A stretch of DNA of 64,000 bases from Trifolium pratense (lineage: Eukaryota; Streptophyta; Magnoliopsida; Fabales; Fabaceae): NCBI RefSeq assembly GCF_020283565.1, contig NC_060059.1, forward strand, positions 10,609,501-10,673,500, given 5' to 3'. The notes under the pieces were generated by a model. The model was given only the letters and a program-made list of their open reading frames with translations. It did no database searches and was not told the origin of the DNA. Of this stretch, positions 36,127 through 48,246 are shown one piece after another. The translations under genes and the position numbers were made by a program. Every line of letters begins with the position of its first letter. Position 1 is the first letter of the stretch.

Positions 36127-36803
36127 TAGGGGTGCTCGCGGTTCGGTTTGGATCGGTTTTGAGGCAAAAACTCATCAAATCCAAAAATAAATTTATTTGC
36201 GGGTCGGTTCGGTTTTGGATGACAAATAAAAAAAATCCAATCTAATCCGATCCAATTTTATGCGGTTTAATTTGGATCGGTTTTTGGACATCCAAATTAT
36301 AAAATGTAAATTTTTTTATTAAATATTAATATTATAAAAAACACTATAAAATAATAGTTTGACTTTTTTAACAAAATAAATATTTAGTTTGATGTAAGAA
36401 ATAACATATAATATATTAAAAGTTAATATTTTGGAATGACAATTGTCAATTATATATTTTTTTTTACAAAAATTGTCAATTATATTTGAAACATATCAAA
36501 AGGTGAAAAATTAATTAAATTAAACTAACAAATAGTATTAACAAAATTTAAAATGAACAAAAAATAGGTTAATGCAATATATATTCATACTAATAAAAAG
36601 ATAAATAAATATTAAAATATATGTATGCGGTTTAGTTCGATTTTGATCGGTTTTGAAAAATTGATCCGAAATCCGATCCGATCCAGCGGTTTTCACAAAA
36701 GGACATCCAAACACATCCAAAAATATTCGGTTTTTTGCGATTTTCGGTTTTTTTGGATCGGTTTACGGTTTTTATTTGAATTGGTTTGGATTTGAGCACC
36801 CTA
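36127..36803. mobile_element. probable hAT-type non-autonomous element, about 677 bp
   Basis: The left end taggggtgctcgcggttcgg and the inverse of the right end (tagggtgctc) match apart from one G. The sub-terminal regions hold repeated ggttcggtttggatcggttt and its inverse. The ends resemble the hAT element at 13373. No clean 8-bp duplication was found. Confidence 0.5.
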
Positions 36804-37081
36804 TGATGGTTTGGTACAGTTAAAATAACATAAATAGATACAACAGAGACTATATATAAGTTCATGAAACATTAAAACCCCACTCTGCAAAAATTTTGAA
36901 TGGAAATAAACTCCGGATTGAAATTTTGTTACATTTACATTGGCTCACAAAACTAAGTAAAATTTCATAAAATTATCATCACCAGTATACAATCAAATGA
37001 ACTATACAAATAATCTAAGGAAGCAAAAACACTCACCCCTCTTATTAAATCAATGTCCAAGAGAAATAATAATACGACTCA

Positions 37082-40000
37082 TTACCGCTTGGTTTCATTC
37101 ATGTTTTTTCCTTCAAAAAATTCGCCCAACATTCGATCTAGATCTTCTGCGATGTATTTTATGTACTTCTGAGGATTCTTTCCACTCTCCACTAGAGGCC
37201 TGTGATTACACATCATTGTAAGATAATATATCTCATACAATATTAATATATAGCATTGTGATAGTAATGTAACGTTTGAAGTGGATTAAAACGAGAACGC
37301 ACCCAAAACGTTTCACGAATGATCTGTAGGCAGGCAACAAGACTTCAGCAACTGCAAGCCTAAGAGACTCTCGCAATTCGCTGTCTGGAACTGTCCATTG
37401 TGATTGTTTCTGATGGAGTTCCTCAAACATAACATTGAATGTCTTAAACCTGACAACACAAAATACACATTGGCATGTCAAAAGGACAAACACTTTCCGT
37501 AACAGGAAGTTCATAAAGAAGCAACCAAAAACGCTACATACCTTTCTTTAACAAGGGCTCTTGAAGCACCACTACTACTTCCAGCTCCGCCATCACCGCC
37601 TGCATTACTACTCCCACCACCTGATGAGGCAAGTCCCTGAATAGATAAGCACTGAAGAATCTGCCATGCAAAAGAATCCAAATTCAGCAACGGTAGTATA
37701 CAAAGATCAATAATGGGCATAGCTTCTGAGCTTTGGGCCAAATTATTGCACAAAGATCAAAACAAGAAACACAAAAATATATCAATATGTACCTAGAAGG
37801 AAGACATTACTTCTCAACAAATAAAATTGATAGAAAAGAGAAAAACAAAGGTTCTTTTTTGTATAATTCGCACAGACACACATCCCGTATGCCACCAACT
37901 TGTAAGGTGAGGTTACCAAAAAATTATAAGCCCTACTTAGGTCATAACTCTAGGCAATGTGGGACTAAATCCGACCCTTCACACCCAACACAAATGAAGG
38001 TCCAGGATGCTGAAATGAAGGCAACCCAAATGTCGCAATTAGGCGGCGAGGGGCGTATCACAATTAAGGCGGAAATTACAACACAACCGCTCACGCGAAG
38101 TGTGGACGATGCGATAAGCCCAACGACAGATCTAAGAAAGACTCCATGTTAAAATTTAGGTTGGGCCTAACTGAACCCTACAAAGCAGCTTGTAGGCTGA
38201 TGACTACCCAAGCTTTATAAGCACTACTTCGGCCATACCTCTAGGACTAAATCCGCCCTTTCACCCCCAACTCAAATTCTACAATGAATAAATCTACTCA
38301 ACCACCTGTCCTTATTACTACTAACATTATATTGAACTAAACATCTAAAAAAGCAGCCAGCACCAGCAGCTGTAGTTTTCGAAAAAGAAAAAAAAGAAAA
38401 GTTGTGAAGTCATTGGAAAAATACCTTTGCCCAAGCATTTCTTTTGTATTGATTTGCATGCTGCTGCACAATCCTCCTATGTCTTTGTACCCAATCATCA
38501 CCAAGCAAATCCTTGGCTTCAGACCTGAAATAGTAGAAGGTTTGGAGAGTATTAACTTTGAATCATGGAGTGCTGAATACCACTATGATTCCAAGAAATT
38601 AGTAACCAATATATGTTGAAGATATACCTCCGAACCGATCTGACAATATAATGAATATTGTTCATGAGAAAAAGATGTGTCAATGCGGGGTCTTTATACT
38701 GCTTTGATTTTCCATCTAGATTGATTTGTAAAGCTTGCATTATTCGCATTGTTACAGTAGCTAGCTGGGAAGAATCAGTTCCACCTTCAATTTCTTGGAA
38801 AAGTTGCTTCAAGGTGGACCGATAGCTGCAAAGATTTGAAGAACTCTGATCAGGTCAAATATGTGAAGAACCATGACGAAGATCCCAAACAAATTTTCCA
38901 CACACACGTGAGAGTACATAGGCATCATTCTTATGCAACTCAGAGAAACAGAACTTTAATACGTAATTTCTCCTAAATATAAAAATAGAAATATGATATT
39001 TCACAATTCTGTTATGAAATGTCCAAGACCCAAACACCACAGAGCTATGAAATAAAATAAAACATAAATCTAAGTCTAACTATGTAAGAAGAAATAAAAA
39101 AAATAATGACAAACATCTATGTAATTGGTGAATGCAGGAAAGAATGTTATAATTAATTTGATGATTTGGCTACAAAATTGGGATTAGATGACAAACACGG
39201 AAAAACTTACTCAAACAAAAACTTGACATAGTTAATAACATAGCTAGTCAAAGGATGAACAGTTCCATCTGTTACTGCAGTCTTTGTAGCGTCTTTCTCA
39301 ACTGCTTCTTCAAAATCTCCAAAGGTCTCCTGCGCAGTTTGTGCAAGTCGTTTTGTCAAAGCCATTGCAGCGTCTCTGATTGCCGCACAAGCTTTGCCTT
39401 TAAAAAGTGTTTCAATCTGCAAATTGACAAAGATGGAAAGTCACCATCGGCGGTCGAATATAAATTAGAAAATTTCATTGAGGTTGCATAAAGATTTATG
39501 ATTTTATTAAGTCAAAAGTCATACCTCTGAATGCAGCTCTTGCATTATTTCATACATGTCCAAAAGTACAAATAATTTTTCTGGAGATCTCTTGCTTTTG
39601 GCTATTGCTTCTCCAAAGCTAAGTAGCATAGACACACTATTTGTAGTCACCTCGGCAAAACACTGTTCAGCAAGTGAATCAAAGCCTTCAAATATCTGAT
39701 CACAAACTTTCCTCTCACCAGCAAACAACAATTTCACCTGTTCACATATAATTACATATTTGAGCCCAATTTAAAAATATAATGAGAAGAAAAAACAGTT
39801 TATAATCTTCTTACTGCTATTCGCATGAAATGAATCCAGTTTCCGATTTTGGCTTCCAAAATCTCCCACTGCAGCTTTTGAACATCGTCTTTGTTGAGTT
39901 TCTCAACACCAAGTTTTTGAAGACTTTCTTCCAATACATTAGAACGGGCTTCCCTACACAATAATGATGATTTCATGATAATACTAATTAAATTGCAAAT

Positions 40001-43000
40001 GTAATATTTCTCAATGTTGGAAACCGTGTACTAAATAGGAGCACCTTTATACACTTCACTGTTAGGCAACTCTAAAATTCATGGTAAATTGGTAATTTTC
40101 ATGCTGGTTACATTTAAATTTTTCAAATGTAGAGCTCTACGGAAAGGAAATTTCACCCTTTCCTTCTGAAATTGAATAGTCAATTAAACAAAAAACATTA
40201 CCTGTACATTGTGAGTAACTGTGGTCGGTGACCAGCTTCAATCATTTGCTGAGCTAAATCATGTAGCAGTGGCAAAATTCTTGGTGGTATAAGAGCGGGA
40301 GGTGTGTACACAACAGCATCAGCATTATTGTTGTGAGACTCAGAATGATGATTGGACTTGCCATTATGATCACCCTCATGACCAGGTGACGAAGGTCGCA
40401 TCGAGTTTGGAAGGCAGTCAAAGAGACGCTCGGGTTCCACAGGTTTGCTGTAATTACACGGCACAAAATAAAATTTGATGGTAATACAAATAGAATTTTC
40501 ACAAGCAGAAAAGAATCACATGCTCACTAAAAAAATTACTACATAAGCAAAATGTCAAAGATGCCTCAAAGGAAACCATTATCGTCAAATTGGGAGAACC
40601 ATCTCCCTAAACAGTTCAAATATGTTTCTATGATAAATAATAGTAAATAAACCATCATGCCACTAACAATCTAACAAACGTGGAAAATGTTGAAACTGTT
40701 AAGAGTCCTACATTTAATGAGATGAGATATGGCCGGAAAACGTGTTTATAAGTGGTGGGTAATCCTCAACTTACAAGCCGATTTTGAAGAGTTGGAGTTA
40801 GTTCCAACCTAAATTCTAAGAGGGTATTAGAGCTTATCCAAGATCCGTTGGGCCACCCACTATCAAATCGCTTGAGTCACACTCCAGATGTCCGGCCTTG
40901 GACGTGAAAGAGTGTGTTAAGAGCTCTGTAGCACCGACACTTCTAATGGAAGGTGTGTCCGGTGTCCGACACTGACACATGTGATTACGTTCAATTAGTT
41001 AAAATTTCAATTTTTGCCGGTGTCAATGTGTCATTACGTGTCTGGTGTTCATCTGTGTGTCAGTGATTCATAGGCTAAGAGTCCTACACTTGATGAGATA
41101 TGGCCAGAAAATGTGTTTATAAGTGTTGGCCAGTTTTCACCTTACAAACCGGTTTTGTAATATTGAGTTTGGCTCAACCCAAATTCTAAGAGAAAGAAAC
41201 ACTTCAAAATGTATTATTGGGCTTGCAGTCTAAGAGAAAGAAACACTTCAAAATGTATTATTGGACTTGCAGAAATTGTTTAACACCATATATAAGTAAC
41301 CAAAAATGACGGGAAAATATCCATATATTATATGTTCACAGCAAACAGGAAGAACCAACTATAGTAAAAGCACAAGTTGCAGTTTTGGTATAGCATGAAA
41401 GATTGGATAATCTAATGAAATGTCTATCCCAAATAGTCTGACTATCCATCAATGGTTATTGATTCCATGCAAGCAAATGAACTTTCATCAAACATTCCAA
41501 AAGACGAACACCACGAAGTACAAAATACAAACCTGTAAGATAATAATAGCTGATTAAACTCGTCCTGTAGCTTCGAAATAGCTTTATTTAGCAAACTACT
41601 GGCATGGCTGACAACACCGTCACTATTCTTAAAACTATTCTTACTGCCAAAAAACTGAATGTTGCTTCTCAACTTAGCAATTGCTTCAAGATAGTTTTCC
41701 AGGTCTTCATGCGGCCCTTTGAGTATTTTTGCCTCTGCCTGTTGATAGATCAATGAAAACATCAAAAATGACATTGTGAGTGTGCTGTAGTGCGGCAGTC
41801 GGTGGGGTATAAGGAGACAAATAAAAAGAATAACATATATGTACAAAAATCCTACAAAAAACAATAAGACACGTCCTGAAATTGCATCATATGGAGCTAA
41901 AGTATTTAAGTATGATGTTAATAGAATCGTTTAAGCACTTCACAATTAGAAATAAAAGTAGGAAACGAAAGCATGCGGCTTTGGAAGAAAAAAGGAAGAG
42001 TCAAAAGCTAATGCAATTAAAATGAAGGTAATTCTTAGAATTTAGGCTTCGGCCTAACTCAACCCAAAAATTAGCTCAAGCAGTAAACACTGTCCAAGCC
42101 TAATAAGGACTAAATTGCCTATATAGCCAGTCGATGTGGGATCTCAACGAACCCTTTCACGCTCAAGACTGGATATATCTGAAGCGTACACAAATGTGTC
42201 TATGTGGGTGTCCCATTAGTAGATATGTTAAAACAATGCCTCAAGTTCATAATTGGACATCTGAAATGTGGACAAACACAAGTGACCCAAATAACAAAAC
42301 TATGCCATCTTAGAATTTGGACTTAGGCCTAACTTCCCATATGAGGTATATAAGTATCAGTATGCCAAGTGCAAAACCCTTAAGTGAGGCATAGAAATAT
42401 ATCTTGAAATTTATCGAGATTTAAATTTATACTTTTCTCGTTGTTTAACTTCATATTAGAACTCTAGCAGTGTACATATTTTTTAAGACTGGGACCAAAG
42501 TGCAATGCTTTTTCAAATTATTTATCTAGCCTCTATCATTTCAGTTTGGTCAAGTTTCACCTTGGCAAAACCAGTTCTGATTGATCCTACGACCACTTAT
42601 AATTTTGGCAATTAAGCAACTTAGCTTTAATATGTGGCAAATAACTCCTGGCAGTTTCAGTTTTTACAATCAATCATATTTGTTATTTGAAACCAGATGA
42701 GATGGACTAATTATAAGTTGAAAGTTTTAAGTAGTTTAATACTCAAAATTCGTGAGGGATTAGAAAGAACATACTGAAAATTTGAGTGGGTTAGTTGCAA
42801 AAACCGTTACCACGAATGGGTTATTTGTGGAAGAGTCAGAGTTAAACGCGGTGTTTGCATTCTTATCATTAAATAGTAACAATGGCCAAGATCACTCTTA
42901 TAATGAGGAAATTTTGAATCATGCATTAAAAACTTTAATATTAAACACTTTAAGGTATCCCCGTGGTTTCTTCTTCTCCATTTTAATATTAAACCACTGT

Positions 43001-43986
43001 AATTAGAGTTTTTGATCCCTACTAGGCCTCTCAAGGCATCCCCAAGGTTTAGTTTTTGACTCCTTTGGGCCTGCTGGGGGGTTAATTCCCCGGTTGGCAT
43101 GGGATATCTAGTTTTTCAACACAAGATTGAGATGTCCCCGTCCCAACCACAGTAATTATATGCATGTTTAGTGCCACAGTGGCTTTACTGAAATTTCAGC
43201 AAGCCCACACAATTAAACTCATCGTGATACCATGCTCTACGTATCCTTTTGTGATTAACACCGGAAAGAGAATTTAACTTGGCAGGTTGAATTCATCAAC
43301 AAGAACTAACTTAATCTCTCTGAAGCACGGATACTCCTAAAATAGTGAAGTATCTGTAAGTACCTTAGATTTTTAGTTTTTAAAAAAGGTCTTATTCCGT
43401 ACCCTTACTCATACCCGCACTCATACCTTACCCGTACCTATGCATCATATATTCTAATGTAAACAAAGAAAAAAGCTATTTTGTGCTAAACAGATCATGG
43501 AATCCGCATCAAAACCATGATTATTAGAAAACTAACCTGACGAAATTGATCAAAGTGAGACAATATAATCTCTGCAGCCTTCAAAGTCTTATCAATATTC
43601 TCATGAGCTTTTCTAATAGAATGAGTCCTAATCTGCAATACAATACAATACCCAAATGAAAAAAGATACAATTTTCAAAAACCACAAACACAAATACACA
43701 AAACTCCCTTCAGATCCCCAAAATTCCATTACTACATGACCAAGTCAAAGACAAGTCAATTGAAGAAAAACCCAAATCTAAAAATCCAATTTTGAAACAA
43801 AAGATGAAATAAAGTTGACCTGACCTGAGTTGGACGCATGGCGGTTTCAAGGGCGGAGAGACGGTGGTCAAAGGAACCAAGAATGGTGACAACGTTGTCT
43901 GTGATCGTTTGGCTTTTTTGAAGAGACTCTCTCATCAAAGCTGCTTTTTCACTCAATAAATCAGTACCACCCATTGCTATTCCCAT
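37082..43986 (-). CDS. EXO70A1: exocyst complex subunit EXO70A1, 12 exons, 649 aa
   Basis: EXO70A1 anchors the exocyst to the plasma membrane and directs vesicle tethering in polar growth, xylem and recycling of carriers; this is known of the family. Exons: 43986-43825, 43632-43537, 41738-41533, 40447-40202, 39953-39815, 39737-39525, 39416-39211, 38825-38628, 38524-38425, 37660-37542, 37449-37303, 37199-37082. The sum is 1950 nt, all GT-AG and in phase. Highly conserved blocks include SLQKSQTITDNVVTILGSFD near the start, then TAMRPTQIRTHSIRKAHENI, then ILKGPHEDLENYLEAIAKLR, the C-terminal QSQWTVPDSELRESLRLAVA, and ESGKNPQKYIKYIAEDLDRM before the stop. A Gly/Ser-rich loop (SSGGGSSNAGGDGG) lies in exon 10, as in other EXO70A1 proteins. 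The 12-exon layout sets this A-class gene apart from the mostly intronless other EXO70s. Confidence 0.95.
37860..38300. repeat. dispersed repeat copies in EXO70A1 intron 9
   Basis: Two segments (about 37895-38000 and 38155-38275) hold phrases such as acttgtaaggtgaggtt and taggttgggcctaactgaac. Their family also occurs at 4237, 17640, 40740 and 41130. The 139-codon open frame here (37733-38152) arises from the repeat and is not a gene. Confidence 0.5.
40690..41180. repeat. repeat cluster in EXO70A1 intron 3
   Basis: Two copies of the gtgtttataagtg...cttacaagccg family (about 40690-40860 and 41080-41180) flank a gtgtccgacac-type repeat (40925-41065). The first copy runs into ggtattagagcttatcc, which is close to a tRNA-Met primer site and suggests LTR edges. 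Confidence 0.5.
41185..41272. repeat. 44-bp tandem duplication in EXO70A1 intron 3
   Basis: 41185-41228 and 41229-41272 are adjacent copies (tctaagagaaagaaacactt...) that differ at one base. Confidence 0.9.
41740..43536. other. EXO70A1 intron 2 (about 1.8 kb)
   Basis: Holds one further degenerate copy of the aggcttcggcctaactcaac repeat (about 42040-42170) and otherwise unremarkable AT-rich sequence. The frames at 42782-43100 overlap on both strands and are not supported. Confidence 0.5.
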
Positions 43987-44015
43987 CTTCTTCTTCTTCT
44001 TCTTCTTCTTCTTCT
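43987..44015. repeat. (GAA)n microsatellite abutting the EXO70A1 start codon
   Basis: On the gene strand nine or more GAA/AAG units lie directly before the ATG at 43986, within the probable 5' untranslated region. Confidence 0.9.
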
Positions 44016-44309
44016 TTGTTTGGTTGTTTCAGAAACAGAAAAAGAAAAAAAAAGAAAAAACACGAAGATGAACGAAATCACAAGTTACTGTTGGTAGAGA
44101 TTTTGCAATTTGGTAGCAGCTGTGTTAGAATGTTAGAATGGTGGGTCCCACTCTGGTTTTGGGATTTGGTAGACACAGCACAAAACTTACTGTATATCCT
44201 TTGACAGAGTGTCTCTCTTTTTTTATTTCTTAAATCTCACATTAGTCCCTTCCCTTTTTTTGTTGTAGTCCATGTATGTTTTTTTTTCAATCCATGTTCC
44301 CGTTTAAAA

Positions 44310-44349
<40 letters not shown>

Positions 44350-44600
44350 TAAAACCAAAAAAAATAGGAACATATAGGAACTAACGTGATATTTAAGCTT
44401 TTTTTTTCACTTGTTAGGATTTTTTTTATGGAAATTTGTAGATAATAAATAATGATTTGTATATGCACAATTAGATGTGTTTTACTACTAAACTAATATA
44501 AGTAAGTAGGAATTGGATTCACTGCTGTCACTATTTGACTGCAAATTAATCTCATTCATCCCATCTTTAAATTTGGGTCCATCAAAACTTAATCTAAAGG
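44016..44600. other. EXO70A1 upstream region
   Basis: 5' flank with a TA run at about 44319-44344. No other element could be bounded. Confidence 0.5.
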
Positions 44601-45200
44601 TGTGCAAGACATGACTGCATGTATATATTTGACTGTACTGGATCTTGATCCTAATAACTAGTCATGAGCTTCACCTTCGGCATGTCTAGCTCAATTTAAT
44701 CATCAGCTCCACATTCAACATGCCTAGCTCAGCTCGACCATGAGCTCCATCTCCAACCTAGCTCAACTCGATCATGAGCTCTACCTCCAACATGTCTAAC
44801 TCACCTTGATCATTTAGGTCATGATGAGCTCAACCACCACAATAAGCTCAGTGTGGTCATTCAGGTCATGTTGAGTTCAATCTTTAGTTCAACTATGCAA
44901 GTCGTTGGAAAACTCGTCTTGGTCTGCCACCGATTATGTATGAAGGAACATAGTCCCGCAAGTTGCACGTGCTTCAACTCCACACGATATGCATAGACGA
45001 GTGACATAAACTGCAAGTGCCTCACCTTCAGGTGTCGTGTACGGACAAGCTGCGCGTGAATATCAGAGTCGTAGCTTATTAGACATCCAAACCCAAAGAG
45101 AGGCGGGTTAGGTCAAAAAATAATTAACTATAAAAATGAGAGACTTGGAAGGAAAAGAGGAGAGGCTCATTGTATTGTAAACAATGTATTTCAACTTTGA
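44600..45200 (+). mobile_element. LTR-like fragment with tandem AGCTCA units
   Basis: Between about 44660 and 44900 there are five or so decayed units with catgcctagctcagctcgac and catgagctcc. They are followed by aactataaaaatgagag at 45128-45144, a TATA-like site. The layout matches 31170-31816 in the NTF2-like gene intron, so both are taken as copies of one LTR family. The ends are not resolved. Confidence 0.45.
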
Positions 45201-45264
45201 TCATTTTCTAGTACACATCTTTATTTTCTTCTTTTGGTGGTTTCTTTGTTTCGTAGTGCTATTT

Positions 45265-45267
45265 TTC

Positions 45268-45350
<83 letters not shown>
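45265..45350. repeat. (AT)n microsatellite
   Basis: About 85 bp of pure AT dinucleotide. It creates a spurious Ile-Tyr open frame at 45184-45387. Confidence 0.95.
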
Positions 45351-45352
<2 letters not shown>

Positions 45353-45577
45353 TTGCCATTAAAAAAAAAACTTTGATAATTTTCTGAAATGCTCTAGAAA
45401 TTTTTAAGGCAGCTCACCTGTTATACTAATCTTATAGTTACATACGTGAAGTGATTAATAGGAATGTTAGAGGGTAAAATTGATATATTTTATACACTTC
45501 AAAGACTATTTGTTATATTTATAAACTAAAGAAATTAAATTGAAAAAAATAAAAGACAATTCTTAGAAACTAAATTA

Positions 45578-47163
45578 ATAGTGTGTTGTTTACCTAAAGA
45601 CGAGGGCGGTCTAGGTTATAGGTGCCCTCATCAGATGAATGCAACTTTCCTTATGAAAATGTTGTGGAGCATGATTAACAATCCTAATGACCTCTGGTGC
45701 AAGGTCCTCTACAGTAAGTACGACAGACATAAAGACCTTCGAGTTACTATAAAGGCACAACCTTATGATTCCCCTTTGTAGAGAGCTTTAGCTGGTATTT
45801 GGGATCAATTCCAAAGACACGCGGTGTGGCGGGTAGGAAATGAGCAACATATCAATTTATGGCTAGATAAATGGATGCATAATGGACATTTTCTCACTAA
45901 TAGCTTCACTCAACAAACCATTGACACTACCATCATTATAAAAGACTCTGTGACATAATTTGGAGACTGAATATCAATTTCCTCAGGAATCATCTTCCGC
46001 AAAATATAGTAAATCAAGTGTTGGCTATTCCAGCGCCTAAGGTAACGGATGGACCTGATTGCATTGATTGGGTCGGCACCAATACTTGCCATTTTACAGT
46101 GCAAAGTGCCTATAATCTTCAACGGGAGCACAACCATCCCATTAACGACGATTGGAAAAGTTTGTGGAGTTGGAAGGGTCCACACAAAATCCAAACTTTT
46201 ATGTGGATTGCTGCACATGAACGTCTCCTTACGAATTATCGCAGAAGTAAATGGGGCCTTGGTGTATCTCATGTTTGTTCTGCTTGTGGAAATGAATAAG
46301 AAACTATCCTCCATATTCTGAGGGATTGTACCCAAGCAACCTGGGTTTGGATCAGATTAGTTGCTTCTAATCACATTACTATTTTTTTCTTTAACTTGCA
46401 GGGATTGGATCGTTGACAATTTGAAAAACAAGAAAGCAAGAGCACCTTGTAACGAGTGGAAGACTATTTTCATCGTAACTTGTTGGCAACTGTGGACGTG
46501 GAGAAATAAAACTATCTTTGAGGTGGGCTTTCATCGCCCTAGCAATCCAACTCAGGTGATTCTCAGGATGGCAAGGGACGTCGACAACTATGAGTAAACA
46601 CAAGTGACTGGATGGTCTCTACAAAAGGATACTATTTTCATAGGTTGGAAGCAACCTCAGGACGGTTGGGTCACACTCAACTGTGATGACACTCACAAAA
46701 GTTCAATTAACCTTTCAGGATGCGGTGGTCTTCTTCGAGATAACGATATTTGTTTGGTTAGTTATGCCCGCAAACTTGGAACTTGTGATGCGCTTTATGC
46801 AGAGATGTGGGGCATGGATATCGGCATGGATTTGGCTCGGAGACAAGGATTTCGCCACCTTCAAGTTGATAGCGACTCAAAGGTGCTAGTCGACATGGTA
46901 ACAGGAAACTACACCATTAATTGGAACATTCTTACGTTGATTCGGCGCATTCAAGATCTAAAGAATATGAACTGACAACTTTAGATAAACCATATTTGGC
47001 GTGAAGGAAGCAAACCAGCTGATTGGCTAGCCAACTTTAGCCTATCTTTAAATACTTTTGATTTGCTCGTTTTGGAGACACCTACTAGAGATCTTCATAA
47101 ACTGCTTTTTGACGACATATACGGCGCTTGGATGCCTCCAAATGTTCGTTTAACTTTGTAATT
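45578..47163 (+). pseudogene. LINE-type retrotransposon 3' fragment (zf-RVT and RNase H), broken
   Basis: Reading frames show, in order: the end of a reverse transcriptase region (DEGGLGYRCPHQMNATFLMK), the zf-RVT domain (WKSLWSWKGPHKIQTFMWIA, later HVCSACGNE), and an RNase H domain (WVTLNCDDTHKSS, then GCGGLLRDND, DALYAEMWGMDIG, HLQVDSDSKVLVDM). At least four in-frame stops, and probably one frame change between about 45950 and 46020, break it. The 5' part of the element is missing. RNase H keeps D, E and D-S-D positions, but the gene cannot be translated. A SINE starts right after its end. Confidence 0.8.
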
Positions 47164-47169
47164 TTTTCA

Positions 47170-47388
47170 ACCCACTTGGTGTTGGTCTAGTGGTGTTGGA
47201 TTGGGTCCTTGGAGTATGTTTCTCTCAAGGTCTCAGGTTCGATTCTCCCTGGTGCCAATTTTGGCGGGCTAAGTCCATATAGAGTAAAAAAACTGTGACC
47301 TTAAATGGGACCCCTGCAAGTGGGCGGTGGAATTGGTCCCCTTGTATTAGTCGATCCTAGGGCCGGATACAAAGTTTTCGAAAAAAAT
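47170..47388 (+). mobile_element. tRNA-derived SINE (longer type)
   Basis: A box tggtctagtggtg and B box ggttcgattct lie about 50 bp apart. They are followed by about 130 bp of non-tRNA body (ggccggatacaaagttttcg) and an A-rich tail. It is related in its head to 15315-15406 but has a different body. The target duplication is unclear because both flanks are T-rich. Confidence 0.65.
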
Positions 47389-47409
47389 TTATTTTTTTTT
47401 CTCTTTGGG

Positions 47410-48052
47410 GGCATGGCTAGAGGTGGGAATAGGCTAGGCCGAGCTAGGCTTTGCCAAGCCTGAGCCTGGCCTGTCAAAAAATCGAAGGTCTGAGCCTGGC
47501 CTATGGCCTATCATAGGCTTAAATTCTAGGCCTGAGCCTGGCCTTTTGAAAGTCTGATGTGGCCTGTTAGTCTGTTTAAAAGCCTATTTCATATGAACAT
47601 ATTTAAATAAATAATTATATTTATTTTGAAATATACTTATGAACTAATAAAATAATGTTTCATTTGATATTTTCGAGAATTTGACTATATATGTCATCAT
47701 ATTTCAATTCTAGTTTATAATAATACATTTATATATGTTAAAAACTAATGTAGAAGATTAATAAACTTAAATTACTTAAAAAGTTAATAGATTTATAATT
47801 TAATCAAAGTATAAATTTTAATATATAAATAATAATCGTAATAAAAATATTATTCATGTTAACTTAAATAGGCCGGCCTAGTAGGCTTCAAAGGCTTTTT
47901 TAATGGTCTGCGGCCTGACCTTTTTAGCTAAATAGGCTTATAAAAAAGCATTGACCTGCTCTATTTAAAGAAATAGGCTGGCCTGAGCCTATGTAGGCTA
48001 GGTCTTAAGGCCATGTAGGCTGGCCTGGCCTGTTCCCACCTCTAGGCATGGC
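47410..48052. mobile_element. non-autonomous hAT element, 627 bp, exact 8-bp target duplication
   Basis: The element spans 47418-48044. Its ends are TAGAGGTGGGAATAGGC and, in inverse, TAGAGGTGGGAACAGGC. The duplication ggcatggc is exact at 47410-47417 and 48045-48052. Sub-terminal regions are rich in ggcctgagcctggcc. No transposase. It lies about 200 bp upstream of the Nudix gene start. Confidence 0.85.
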
Positions 48053-48246
48053 CCCCTTTTTTGTAAAAAAAAGAAATAGTGGTATATTCAAAAAAGGAAA
48101 AAGAAAAGAAAAAGGTGGAGAGTATTGGAAAAAACAGAGGTATTAAAAGTAAACCGCACAAGTATAGTTTGAAAAAACCAAACGCATAAGCCCATATATA
48201 AAAATGCTTCGTTTTCATTTCCTTCCTTTTTTTGGCTGCTGTAATA

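Noticed and set aside
37733..38152. 139-codon open frame on the plus strand
   Set aside because: It lies in an intron of EXO70A1 and is made of dispersed repeat sequence; no recognisable protein.
43974..44204. 76-codon frame with a serine run
   Set aside because: Antisense of the GAA repeat before the EXO70A1 start codon.
45184..45387. 67-codon frame rich in Ile and Tyr
   Set aside because: Translation of the AT dinucleotide microsatellite.
46018..46975. Set of overlapping open frames taken as separate genes
   Set aside because: They are pieces of one LINE frame broken by stops (zf-RVT then RNase H).
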